From Yponomeuta sedellus (Eukaryota; Arthropoda; Insecta; Lepidoptera; Yponomeutidae): DNA of 64,000 nucleotides. How positions within the stretch are numbered: position 1 is the first letter of the stretch; each line of letters opens with the position of its first letter. Positions 18,321 through 28,736 of the stretch are shown in pieces. The stretch is taken from positions 16,421,143 through 16,485,142 of the forward strand of contig OW203724.1 in assembly GCA_934045075.1 (NCBI GenBank). Direction: 5' to 3'. The notes under the pieces were generated by a model. The model saw only the letters and a program-made list of their open reading frames with translations. It made no database searches and was not told the DNA's origin. A program made the translations under genes and the position numbers.

Positions 18321-21300
18321 CTGAAAATAAAGTAATAATTTTATTATTAGATCAATATCATTATCATAAAAATCAAATTATCATTTTATTACTAAATATA
18401 GTCTACGTAGATACCACAAAAAATGAATATCTCTAGCGAGAAGTGCGATGGAGTTTCTTGTCCGATTTTATCCATAAAAATCTAGATCTTGCTTGAAATT
18501 GATACCCATGTTAATTTATAACATATCTACAGTAATGTTTATTAAATAAGTGGTTATTCAATTGTAGTTTTAATATAACGAAGAAAATGCTGAAAACGTA
18601 AATTTTTAAGCTTTTCCTTTAATTGGTTTATTGTATCTTAGGCTGACTTGAGACTTTTTTTTAAATTAACTGTTACGAAGCAGCGATAGCCCAGTGGGTA
18701 GAACAACGGACTCGGAAGCGAGAATGCCAGGTTCGATTCTCAGTGCGGGCATGTACCAGTGACTTTGTTTTCTAAATTACGTACATTTGTGAAGTTGTAG
18801 TGGTAGTAATACCACTCGCTAATGTAAAGGAAGACACCGTGAGGAAAGCTTTGTATCTGTATCTAAGGTGTTCAAATACCTCAGCGCTTGAAATTGCCAA
18901 TCCGCGAAGGGAACGCGTCGTAATTAAGCCCATACTCTCTCTCTCTCTCTCTCTCTCTGAGAGAACTCCTGTGGCCTGGAGTGGCACGTTTATACGCTAC
19001 ATCAAAAAATAGATTGAGCAGTAGAGAGAATTAAATAGATATTGAAATATTCATCGACTTATTACACAGATCTCGTTAGCCCTATACTAAGTATAGGGCT
19101 AACGAGATACAACTAAATGACTTGTATAGATTTAATACAATAAATACATAGATATCATCCAAGACCCGAGACAAACTAGAAAAGTTCGTTTCCTAGTTTG
19201 ACCCGGCCGGGGGTCGAACCCGAGACCTTCAGTTTTACACTCAGCGTGCCAAACCGCTGCGCCACCTAGGCCGTCAAATCAATTTTCTTTCAACGTAAAG
19301 AATTTACATTCTGTTTTCTGAATGTCAATTTATACAATGTAGAATCTAAGCCGCTAATGAGTATAGGTAATACTTACACTAGTAAAAGTGTTCAAGTTCA
19401 TGTCAACAAAACCACTCGCTGTCAGTTTGAAAGGCTGCTGCACTCTCATTAATAAAATCAAGAGAGACTTTTTAGTCTTCTGATCCGCGTAGATCCATTG
19501 CGACTCATAAATATCTTGGGCCAGGTGGATGCTCTGAATATGTAGGAGTATTTTGTGAATACGCATTGAAAAACATCAAGCGTCTTACTACAAAAAAAAT
19601 TGTTAGGTGTGGAGCTAGTGTTTAAAATATTTAGTGTGTTTATCACAGTACGTACAAGCATATTTAAGCTATATTTGCTAAACAAGAGTTTTCGTGACTA
19701 AATATAGACCATGCCTAAGCCGTGTCTTGGTCTTACCTATCATAAAAACAGTATTGTGGTAAACAAAAGGATTTGGTAAACATTGAATTACTTGCTCAAC
19801 ACCTGTTTAAATTTTTTGAAAGAGTTTCTTGTTTACAAAAACACGATGCCACTAAAACACACTCTTAGAGGCATTTTATTTAATATGTGGTGTCCTTTCC
19901 TTGTAAAATCTCCACCACATGCTATTTTACTAAGCCTTTTTGGAGTGTTTTATTGTTTTACTATTTTTATTTTTAATGCACTAACCCGTGCTAAGGAACA
20001 AATTTAAAAACCTATTTAGAGGCTAAAAATTTCACCCATGCCGGGATTCGAACCCGCAACCTCTGGCTAGCCGTGCCAGCGCTCTACCAATTGAGCCAAT
20101 GGGCGACTCACGGCATCAGTGAAATTTCGAACCTCTTTACACTATTCTCTGTATTACGTACAGGCAGCGACATCTGACTTAAGCAAATTGCATTACTAAC
20201 AGCCCCGACTACCTACTTTGCAGTTAGGTTTAACATCGGAACGATATCACTGTACCCACATGATTATACTATTTTTATTTTTAATGCACTAACCCATAAT
20301 AGTGTTTTATTGTGTTTTTATAAACAAGGTTGTTTATTTTTAATAAGAACTTTGGAGTTTTGTTTTAGTTATTATGAGCTATTTCCAGTTTTTTTTATTT
20401 TTTTTATTTGTACTGTCGCGTTGTGTGCAATAAATCGTACTTATTTAATGTAATACAAAGATCAGACTGCGACGTTACGAATTTTATAACCCTTCTTGTA
20501 CAACAATTCATAAAACAAAGCTTCAAACCTTTGAACAAAAAATACTCGTACGAAGCAAATTGGAAATATTCGTTTTTTTTTTAAAAAAAGATAGTGCACT
20601 TTATTTTGTAATTTATTTCTTGAGTTTGCTGTTTGCTTAAAATTTACCGTAATAAGCTGCTCATGGTTTGCCGTGTCATAAATTTAGTGGGTTTGTCCTA
20701 CTTACATGGTCGCTCATAACCTGCCCAAGACAGCAATGGTAGATTGCGTCTAAAACCAAAGACAAAAAGAAGCAGGAACATCGAATCGTTTGGTAGGTGT
20801 TATCAGCAACCTAAAACAAAGCATCGTCATATTAAATGCCTGCGGAAGACGAACTTATCTACAAAATCGGCTAAGTGCAAGTTGAACTTGTGCACCGAGG
20901 GTTCCGTAGTCACGCTTGGCTGTTTGTTATTATTTATCGTTAGAATAAATAGTGCCCTCAGTCTGGGTGATTCTACGTCCTTGCCTGGTAATCATGGCAC
21001 AGGGTATCCTAGTTTGGTACCAGGCCAAGTCATTGTGTTATAAAGTAGTTATATAAAAATGTATCCCACAATCACACCAAGATGCCTGCATATATTATCC
21101 TTTTTGTGATAGAACATAATTATGTGAACCATGGAAACAAATAACGGCAAAAATACAACTTTGTCCTCCTACCCTCCTTAAATTTTTTTTTTTTTTTATT
21201 ATTTATATTTAAGGTGAATTCAGAACTAAATATGCTGTGTATATTTCAAGCGCCCACAAATTGCCGTTTATATAGAGCAAAAATTGACAAAAAATTACGT

Positions 21301-22834
21301 CGGTTGTAGATGAGTACCACTTTATTTATTGTACGCTGGGTTTGTTGTTATAATGAAAACAAAAATACATCATATTATAACATTTCAACTGTCTTGCTTT
21401 CACGCTTTATGAGATAAAGCCTGGCGAAAGACAGACAAACGGATAGTGAACTCTTAGTAATAGGGTCTCATTTTTACCTAAACGTACTTACAGTTGAAGT
21501 GAAAGCAGTGAGGCAAATAAGAGCCGATCCCATGGAATAGACACCAAACATAGTAATGCCGATCATTCTGTCCAAATCTTTACAAATGCTGTAAACAATA
21601 AGTTGACACTTAGAACTACCAACTTACAATCCTAATTCAGTAATTTCGACATAAAACTCGGGGTCTTCCTAGCGATAAAATATTACATATTATGTTCTGT
21701 AGTATGTATTTTATTTATTTTTGTCTCTTACTCGCTTTTTATCAATACACAAAAAAATATTTTGAATGCGTTAAACATTATTTAGATGTGCTTAATTTGT
21801 TTCGTTAAAAGTGACATAAATTTCCCGGTTTATCGGAGGCTCTGTCAGATGCTTTTTCATGTGCAAAGTTGACCAACCGATAGCTGTTACATTGTTTTAT
21901 GTAAAGATTTTACCCTTGAGTTACAGGCGTGTGTGTAGCCGCAACATCACCAACGACTTCGCAAATAAAAAACAGCCTCTAAATAGGTTTTTTAAAATAA
22001 AAAACAAACAAGTTCTTACCGAGCCAAAGCATTATGCCTCGTAATAATGTCCCTGAGCTTGTATTTGATTTTATCATTAACTCGAGACTTATCCGCAGAA
22101 TTCTGGATATCATTAATATCGCTTTCGCTAATAAGGTTCTTAATGCTATAGCCAAGAACCCTAAGTTCCATACAAATACAAAGAATTATGAACAAGTTAA
22201 TCATAGCTGAGTACATGTAGACGATAATTACGATCCCAGTCATTAGACTCTCCCATAAGTAGATTGTGTAATACCACTCGATCTTGTCAAAAGGGTACCA
22301 CCCATCAAAAGGGTACAAGTGTTTCAGCTCCTTTCCAAGTATTTTGTTTTCAAACATCATTAGTATATACGGCAAAAAATCGACCATGCTAATTAATGGT
22401 ACACAATAATAGAGTTGCACTCTGTTTAAAATTTTTCCAGCAAACATGTAAGTGTCTACTATCTTTTTTATTTCTGGATTGTTGTCCGGTTTTGATCGAT
22501 AGAATACTTTATTGTAATGGTTGAAAAATGTATTGAGAAGTTTCTTGTTCTTATGGATGATTATGTACTTTGCCAGGGTCATGAGGCAGATGCCCAAGTT
22601 CGATGAAACGTTGCTGAAATCTGACAAACTATTGAAACCCGTAAAAACAAAGGTTAACATTAGCTGCAATGTAGTAATACTCTGTAGCAATACGAGGAAA
22701 TAAAATCCAAAAAGTATTTTCCAATTCAAATTTTCACAATGAGGATACAGGAATATGTTCCTTGCAATTTTGTTTAATAGGTTTTCTTCAGTTTGGAATT
22801 TGGTCTTAAACGCTGATACTTCCGTGGTGACCAT
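18264..22834 (-). CDS. insect odorant receptor (7tm_6 family), complete five-exon gene
   Basis: Exons 22834-22020, 21588-21492, 20810-20706, 19533-19378 and 18320-18264 join in frame (phases 2, 0, 0, 0) to 409 codons plus stop, the normal size for an insect OR. These are odorant-gated membrane proteins of olfactory neuron dendrites that work with the co-receptor Orco. Seen: the long first exon has several hydrophobic segments and a typical YPFDGWYPF extracellular stretch. Exon 2 reads ICKDLDRMIGITMFGVYS then a membrane segment. Exon 3 has CSCFFLSLVLDAIYHCCLG followed by QVMSDH. Exon 4 carries the diagnostic C-terminal pattern HLAQDIYESQW...LLMRVQQPFKLTASGF then NLNTFTS. Exon 5 ends AYRLFNLLHTVYEP. 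The LA.DIYES.W and P..L.A..F..LNL.TF patterns are hallmarks of moth ORs. All splice sites are GT-AG. Ligand and subfamily cannot be told from sequence alone. SINEs occupy introns 3 and 4. Confidence 0.94.
18681..19012 (+). mobile_element. tRNA-derived SINE, family B variant
   Basis: The head CAGCGATAGCCCAGTGGGTA and B-box GGTTCGATTCTCAG are followed by the family B body, with a (CT)n run near the end. It lies in intron 4 of the odorant receptor gene, antisense to it. Confidence 0.75.
19040..19275 (-). mobile_element. tRNA-derived SINE, family D
   Basis: On the minus strand: GGCCTAGGTGGCGCAGCGG, GGTTCGACCCCCGGCCGGG, then AAACTAGGAAACGAACTTTT. Compared with the copy at 53853, a perfect 19-bp-arm palindrome (19070-19108, CTCGTTAGCCCTATACT and complement) replaces part of the tail. 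In OR intron 4. Confidence 0.75.
19378..19533 (-). CDS. odorant receptor exon 4
   Basis: 156 bp, phase 0. Acceptor ACATATTCAG|AGCATC, donor ACTAGT|GTAAGT. It encodes 52 residues with the conserved HLAQDIYESQW and MRVQQPFKLTASGF motifs of the last intracellular loop and final membrane segment. Confidence 0.93.
19958..20290 (-). mobile_element. tRNA-derived SINE, family A, in OR intron 3
   Basis: Full tRNA-like block (GCCCATTGGCTCAATTGG, GGTTCGAATCCCGGCATGGG) on the minus strand. The phrase TTTTTATTTTTAATGCACTA lies at both ends (19961 and 20270 regions), either a long target duplication or part of the element. Confidence 0.75.
20706..20810 (-). CDS. odorant receptor exon 3
   Basis: 105 bp, phase 0 at both ends. 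Acceptor TTTGTTTTAG|GTTGCT, donor GACCAT|GTAAGT. It encodes 35 residues, VADNTYQTIRCSCFF through AIYHCCLGQVMSDH: the membrane segment and the position where moth ORs have a Cys-x-x-Gly stretch before the conserved IYES.W loop. Confidence 0.9.
21492..21588 (-). CDS. odorant receptor exon 2
   Basis: 97 bp. Acceptor TGTTTACAG|CATTTG, donor TCAACT|GTAAGT. It completes the split Arg codon and encodes ICKDLDRMIGITMFGVYS followed by a hydrophobic segment ending ALICLTAFTST. Confidence 0.92.
22020..22834 (-). CDS. odorant receptor exon 1
   Basis: 815 bp, from the start codon at 22834-22832 to donor GGCTCG|GTAAGA (phase 2). It encodes the cytoplasmic N-terminus and roughly the first four to five membrane segments. 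A single long open frame with no competing start upstream. Confidence 0.94.
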
Positions 22835-23190
22835 GGTGTAAGAGTGCTGCTTTTACATTGTTGGGTCAGGCATAGACGACTTGCAACGTGTAAGAACTAA
22901 GCACCGTTGGCAAAACAAGATTCCGAGAAGAAAACCGTTTCAGTAAATTCTGTATTTTTTATCGATAATAGCATTTTTCTTAATACTTTTTTAAGTATGT
23001 TTATTTTGCTACGCTGCACAAAAAGTGTTTATAACTTCAATACGAGGTTACCAAAAAAGTAAGCAACTCCTGAAACATTCTAATTAGAGATTTTGTTTTA
23101 TACTTTTATATGTATCAGAGTTTCCACACTTTACGAACGTCATAATTTGAGGTAAAATTTTGAGGTAACTTTTTATAAGTGTTAACTGTT
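22835..23190. promoter_or_regulatory. upstream region of the odorant receptor gene
   Basis: No transposon and no convincing TATA box or other motif is visible. It is listed because it must contain the promoter if the start codon is right. Confidence 0.35.
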
Positions 23191-23283
23191 TATATTCTGT
23201 TATGAATGGCATGCAGTTTCTCTGGACCCCTATTATGAATTTATTTATTTATACGTTTTACTTACAGACAACACGATCCAGTG

Positions 23284-23612
23284 ATTCGCTATCAACGGTT
23301 GTATGTTCCCACTGCTGGAGCATGGATCTCTTCCTGCGTAGCACGAAGGTTAAGCCATACTCCACCACGGGGGTTAAGTTCGGGTTGGTGGAGGATTACA
23401 AGACAGTGGCGCGCCTTACTATCAGTAGTTATCAAGCCGCCCATAAGGCCTCTGACATGGCTTAACTATTGCCATCACATGACAGCCGGCTCCAACAGCT
23501 TAAGGTGTCTTCCTAAGCACGGAAACGCCCGGAAAAATGCCACTGGCTTTAGTCACTGGACGGCCACCCATTCTGCACCTGACCGCGCCTCAAGTGAATG
23601 ATTCCAATTACT
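23284..23612 (-). mobile_element. 5S-rRNA-derived SINE, nearly full
   Basis: On the minus strand: a 5S-like head (GGAATCATTCACTTGAGGCG, GCGGTCAGGTGCAG, TGGGTGGCCGTCC), then the body (CCATGTCAGAGGCCTTATGG) and the tail with CCAGCAGTGGGAACATAC. The head lacks a few bases present at 63090. Confidence 0.78.
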
Positions 23613-23689
23613 TTTAGCTTTGTTCGCTTAGTTACCACTAATCCAACCAATCTCGTAAGTACAAAGTACATTCAATTAAAGTCGTTGCC

Positions 23690-23782
23690 AAAGTAGTATT
23701 TTAAAGAGTCGTGATGATCGCGCATAGTTGGTTTATATAACCAACTATGCCTGATCATCACGACTCTTTAAAATACTACTTT
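23690..23782. repeat. long hairpin, arms of about 43 bp
   Basis: AAAGTAGTATTTTAAAGAGT...GCATAGTTGGTT and its reverse complement, with one 2-base mismatch and a 6-bp loop region around TATATA. Confidence 0.85.
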
Positions 23783-24038
23783 AAAAACATAATGGCGATT
23801 ATACCCATTGAATATTGTTAAGCACCGTATGGTGCCCTACCTTTCTGTTTTAATAATAGGTTAATTATTTATTTATAAATCCGTGTTTATTTGATAATAT
23901 TTTCAAGACAACTTTTACAAGAACAGACATCGAACTGAATTTTAAAAACTAACACAAGTAAAAAAAGACAATAATATGTACAAAAAGTCAAAACAATAAA
24001 AAAGGTCTGTCATAATCATGTCATAACCATAACAGAAG

Positions 24039-24650
24039 TTAGGCGACAGTCGGCAACGGCACCAGCTTTCTGACTGGGCGACGCAAAGTTCCGCCTTGTG
24101 TTGCCACGTCAGCGCATCTGATGACTCCACTTGAGCCGGGCCAGACGGCGGTCACTCTGCCTCGTGGCCAGGTTCCCCTCGGGAGAGATCCGTCAGCGAT
24201 CAAAACGAAATCTCCAACTTTTAGCTGCACCTTGGGTTGAGGAGGTATGCTGCGCCTCGGTATCAAAGTTGGGAGATATTCATCTACCCAACGCTTCCAA
24301 AAATGGTCGGATAATCTTAGACCCTTTTTCCATTGGGTGCGTCCCCACAGGTCGGTTTCAGCAACAGGACCCACGGGTGGTTCATTAGTAGCTGACCCAA
24401 TCAAAAAATGAAACGGCGTCAGAGCCTCGTCTTCTTGTGGATTTACGGGAACATGAGTAAGGGGGCGCGAATTAACTAGAGCTTCGGCTTCCAGCAGAAG
24501 CGTTTGTAGAGTTTCCTCGCGTGGTGACTGCTCTTTTAGAGTCACATGTAGAGCGGACTTCACTGATCGTACAAGTCTCTCCCAGGCGCCTCCCATTGAT
24601 GGTGATGCTGGGGGAATGAACTTCCAGGTAATTTTCAGGTTAGCGACGAA
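24039..24650 (-). pseudogene. BEL/Pao integrase C-terminal part with DUF5641-type domain
   Basis: It starts out of frame with gag at KITWKFIPPASPSMGGAWER, followed by the SVKSAL...VNSRPLTHV integrase tail and a C-terminal domain with GDFVLIADGSLPRGTWPRGR. That arrangement is typical of BEL/Pao pol ends. The catalytic DDE residues lie in the deleted part, apart from downstream sequence. Confidence 0.88.
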
Positions 24651-25549
24651 ATCGTATAATTAGTGAAATCAAAAGTTCTTTTAAATAGTAGCCAGTCCTG
24701 GACTCGCCCATCAAACAACGGAAGATTTAGATCACTCACCCGCGGCGACTGCTGCTGCTTCGATGCTGCAAGGCTCGTGATAGCTTCTGCTAGTTGTTGT
24801 ATATCAGTAGGTGTATCTTGGATATAGCTAGTTTTATTAATGTTGTTACATAGTTCGCGTTGAGTATGTGTACCTAAAGGCTGTGCATGTTTAGTAGGAT
24901 ATGGTTTCGGCTGAGGTAGGAACTTAGCTGGGGCACTTCCAGTAGGCGGGGGTGGCTCCAGCCGCACGGTAGCCGGCGCGGCAGTGCATCTCACTGCCTC
25001 TATAAGCGTCGGTGACCCTTGGTGCGTCTTTGAGTCGTCTGCGAGCGATGGAGGTGCAACCGTTGTTGCAGTGCCGGGTAATAGTACCTCCCTGGGTACC
25101 GACACTGACGGTAATAGTACACCCTCATCAACATCTTTGTTTAGCCCGGATGCCTGGAAATTAGGATCAATATTACTACATGAATCCACCCAATCAGCTG
25201 TTCTACTGTACCGGCTACTAGAACCACTGTGTGCCTTGATGGCAGCGAGCGCGGCCTGCACCGCGAGCGTCTGTGCCACGACGGTCGCGCTGGAGCGACT
25301 CGAGCGCCCCGAGGTGGACGAAGGTTGTGTAGTTTGAGGCAGATCTGGTAACGTTGCGGACGAATCCGAACCAACCGGCTCTAGCGATGTAGCGGTTTTC
25401 TCGGCCGTTTTCCTAATGCTGCTTTGGCTTCTCGTAAGCATCATAAACGTGGGAAAAAATTTAGTACGAAAATTGTTAGTAGGTAATACTACACGAAAAA
25501 ATATATAAAGCTGTTCAATACTTACGCTCGAAGGACCATTGTTAAGCAC
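24651..25549 (-). pseudogene. BEL/Pao gag, N-terminal part
   Basis: The open frame has a Ser/Thr/Pro-rich N-terminal region and then DLNLPLFDGRVQDWLLFKRT, a pattern found in gag polyproteins of this superfamily (the LP.F.G....W..F...F motif). It ends at a stop just after the deletion junction near 24655. Truncated; no zinc knuckle is present. Confidence 0.8.
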
Positions 25550-25742
25550 CGTATGGTGCCCTACCTTTCTGTTTTAATAATAGGTTAATTATTTATTTAT
25601 AAATCCGTGTTTATTTGATAATATTTTCAAGACAACTTTTACAAGAACAGACAGCGAACTGAATTTTAAAAACTGATACAAGTAAAAAAAGACAATAATA
25701 TGTACAAAAAGTCAAAACAATAAAAAAGGTCTGTCGCCTACA

Positions 25743-25850
25743 AATATATTCAATGGGTATAATCGCCATTATGTTTTTATTAGGTAAATTGAAATTATCT
25801 TAATTCCATTTCCAAACTTCTAATAAACGGAATAATATGTACAGTTTTTG
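25743..25850 (+). mobile_element. diverged MITE M1 end
   Basis: ATATTCAATGGGTATAATCG...CCATTATG followed by TATTAGGTAAATTG parallels the M1 terminus. The mirror image lies left of the BEL element (23784-23815). Confidence 0.6.
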
Positions 25851-27690
25851 TTGGCTCTACAAATGATACCACTGTTTTTCCTGTCAATCAAAGTCAATAT
25901 TTCTCAGTAATCCGGTTCAGGCCACATGTGTTTAGCCCAACAATGAGACTGGTAGAGCTACACCATAGCTATAATTTGAGTGCCTTTGTTCGCCTTCAAA
26001 TCACATGAGGGCATACTTGACAATACGTCCCTTTGATGAATGTCTAATATGAGATTTAATCCGGATACGAGTGCGCCGTCTACTTAATTCTAAAGTAGGT
26101 TGAGTGCAGGTTTATCATTCCCTTTGCAATTATTAGAGTTACGTATTAGCCAAAGGGTTGTGTTTCATTGATATTCTAAAGCGGATTATTTTAAATGTAA
26201 CGCAGAACAAGAGCATATTATATAAAAAATACCCAAGGGCAAGTCAGATTAGTGCATCGACCGCAAATGATGAATTCTCTCCAGGGTGGCCTCATATAAA
26301 TTTGGTTACAATCTTTTTTAATAAAATGAATGAAATAAATTTAAGCAACTTAGTATTGAGACAAAGTATTGTCCCAATACTCTCAATACTTAAACAAAGG
26401 GACAGGAGAACTATTTGCATCTCATTTCTGTAATAAAGCCGTAAATAGTATGTGAGAGAGGGGCAAATAATTATTCAATAATAATAATTTTGTACTTAAC
26501 TTGAAAAAAATATCCCATCCCTTTCACCTACTAACATGTATAACATTGCTACTAACATGTTATAAAATTGCTATAAGTAATTATTTCTGAACAAACGTAC
26601 AAAGATATACGGACAAATTAAGAACCTCCTATTTGTACTCGTATGTAAAAAAAATATGTTTCCTTTCATCCAGTTCGGAAGTGTTAGCGGTTATACGACT
26701 CATATTTGGCTAGGTATCACTGTTTCTTCTTATACTATAGAGACAGTAGTCTACAAAAAGATCAAGTTTAAGGCCTGCACATCCATTGGTGGAGAGGCAC
26801 AAGAGAAAAAATCCGCTCCGAATAAAAGGTATTAAAAATAAAACTACCTACTCATAAGACAAAACCTTTTCAAGGTCTGACAGACACACTTTCTAGGCAT
26901 TGTGATTTGGTCCCTCTGATCGCGGTGTGGTTAAAACTTTGCCTTTTTAACCGAAACTACAGTTAGTTACTATCTTAGCGCTACATATCTTCAGCGTTTA
27001 TAACTTTAACACAAAGATAACAATCCGTTTACCAAATAACAATTTTGAATAAAGGACACGCGTAATGACGTCATCTCGATTGAATCAAGCGCACCAAATG
27101 CTCATTGAAATTGGAAATCGTGCGCCGCATCCGTCTCCGAATTGTGTTCATTTCGGGAAATGCGTTCGGAATCTTTACAAATGCGTATTTCCGTACGATT
27201 GTCGTATCATAAAGACGCCACTGTAAGCAGAACTCCCTTAACCATATAGTTATCTTTTAAAATATAGGTACCGTAAAAAATCGGGAGATATCTTCCAAAC
27301 TGGTTGCAAGGTAGGCACGGCACTTTTTTGAGGAAGGGTGTGGGTTTCTCCTTTTCAAATAATATGGATTCATATTATGAACAATTTATACAGAGCTGTC
27401 AGATTTCACACAATTGTACATATTGTATATTTTTTTAGTAAAAATATCCAGAATAATATTACAAATATGAACAACAAAAATTATGTGCACCATTACTACG
27501 AATAAATTGTTAGCGCGTGCCTTTTTAGAGTTATAATGAAGTCTGTGACTTAATAGTTTTTTTATTATTGAATTAAGTCGTAGCTTCCGTATTAAACACT
27601 TTCTGTGCCAGAAAAAACCCGGGCCACCACAGAATCTGCTACTACATATCACAAGTTCGTAGCTTGGACCGTGCATAAAAATACTTCCTA
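25850..27690. other. no gene recognised
   Basis: A long stretch without clear ORFs, known repeats or splice-bounded exons. The open frames at 26158-26433 and 27386-27676 have no protein-like pattern. A TGACGTCA octamer (CRE-like) occurs near 27065-27072, of unknown meaning. Confidence 0.4.
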
Positions 27691-27701
27691 GCTGACATTG
27701 A

Positions 27702-27936
27702 ATGTGTTTGTTTGTTTGTTTGTTTGTTTGCTTGTTTGTTTGTTTGTTTGTTTGTTTGTTTGTTTGTTTGTTTGTTTGTTTGTTTGTGTGTGTGTGTGTT
27801 TGTTTGTTTGTTTGTTTGTTTGTTTGTTTGTTTGTTTGTTTGTTTGTTTGTTTGTTTGTTTGTTTGTTTGTTTGTTTGTTTGTTTGTTTGTTTGTTTGTT
27901 TGTTTGTTTGTTTGTTTGTTTGTTTGTTTGTTTGTA
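27702..27936 (+). repeat. (TTTG)n microsatellite, about 235 bp
   Basis: An almost pure tetranucleotide tract with one GTGTGTGTG interruption near 27785-27800 and a single TTGC variant at 27728. Open in three frames only because of the repeat. Confidence 0.97.
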
Positions 27937-27943
27937 AGTGTTG

Positions 27944-28065
27944 ATGTATAAAGGCGGACTTATTTCAAAAGAAATTTCTTCCAGCTAGCCTAAGAAAGAT
28001 TCTGACCAAAAAACAGAGAGCGGGAGATGGCAAATATAGCTGAACAAGAAAAATAAAATCTAAAA
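27944..28065 (-). mobile_element. retroposon 3' tail fragment
   Basis: ATAAAGGCGGACTTATTTCA and TTCTTCCAGCTAGCCTAAGA are shared with 51370-51420 (minus-strand 3' UTR type). It abuts the (TTTG)n array. Confidence 0.5.
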
Positions 28066-28589
28066 TCACCTATTTCAAGTGTGTGTGAAGGTTAAAAAAA
28101 TAACTGTATCGTCTTCTTCTCGTAATACAGCTCATAACCTAGTGTTGTCCTTTTATAAATTGTGAAATTTCGTAATTAATTAATATTCTGTTCAATTTTT
28201 TTTAATTCATTATTTCCCAGAGGTGTTTGGGAATAACAAAACTTTTTATCATTATTCTCCGTCACAGCTCTATGGAAATCCTAACAAGTTTTCCATGTGA
28301 AATGAAGACGCTGCGAAGAATAATGGGGCGAGGCAAGGTTATGAGGTGGATATGTTCCACCTTTTGGCCCAACACAATGGCAGTTCGGAAGAAAAGCTTC
28401 GTTCGAAGAGGCTCACACGTCAAATTTCACATCGTGAATGGAGTGCTACGAGTACGTACGCTACCCGCCACCCTCGGTGGGACGCGCAATCTTTATAAAT
28501 AGTTTCGTCTCACGGACGCGTAGCATGACTCCAACCAAATTTTGTGCGCTCTTTTATTACCTTGTTTTTAACCCGTTTCTTCTTTTTCT
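28066..28589. other. no gene recognised
   Basis: One frame (28227-28502) is open for 91 codons but has no recognisable domain or splice context. The GC-richer part (28300-28520) may be a transposon remnant. Confidence 0.35.
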
Positions 28590-28736
28590 TCAGGCTATAT
28601 TAGTCCACTGCTGGGCATAGCGCTCCCCTAATGAGCGCCATAGCGCAACGTTGTGCCATCATTGGGGGGTAATGCCCATAATCCCCACGCTGGGCATGCG
28701 GGTTGGGGATCGCAGTTTGGTGGAATTGTACTGCAC
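28590..28736 (-). mobile_element. SINE-like family F
   Basis: AGGCTATATTAGTCCACTGC at the left (3' end on the minus strand), then the CGCCATAGCGCAACGTTGTG and CCCACGCTGGGCATGCGGG blocks of the family. Confidence 0.75.

Larger units (their letters stand above)
23816..25742 (-). mobile_element. BEL/Pao LTR retrotransposon, internally deleted
   Basis: Two 203-bp LTRs (23816-24018 and 25540-25742; minus-strand ends TG...CA with GGTGCTTAACA) flank 1.5 kb of internal sequence. The 5-bp target duplication AATAT lies at 23811-23815 and 25743-25747. Inside are a gag-like 5' part and the C-terminal part of integrase. Protease, reverse transcriptase, RNase H and most of integrase are missing, so the copy cannot move alone. 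The first 9-10 bases of the two LTRs differ, the rest is nearly identical. Confidence 0.9.

Noticed and set aside
24984..25337. 117-codon plus-strand frame
   Set aside because: Antisense shadow of the BEL/Pao gag frame.
27064..27073. CRE-like TGACGTCA as a regulatory site
   Set aside because: A single octamer with no nearby gene start; expected by chance at this scale.
27698..27951. Open frames of repeated LFVC in three frames
   Set aside because: Translation of the (TTTG)n array; all frames are open because the motif contains no stop.
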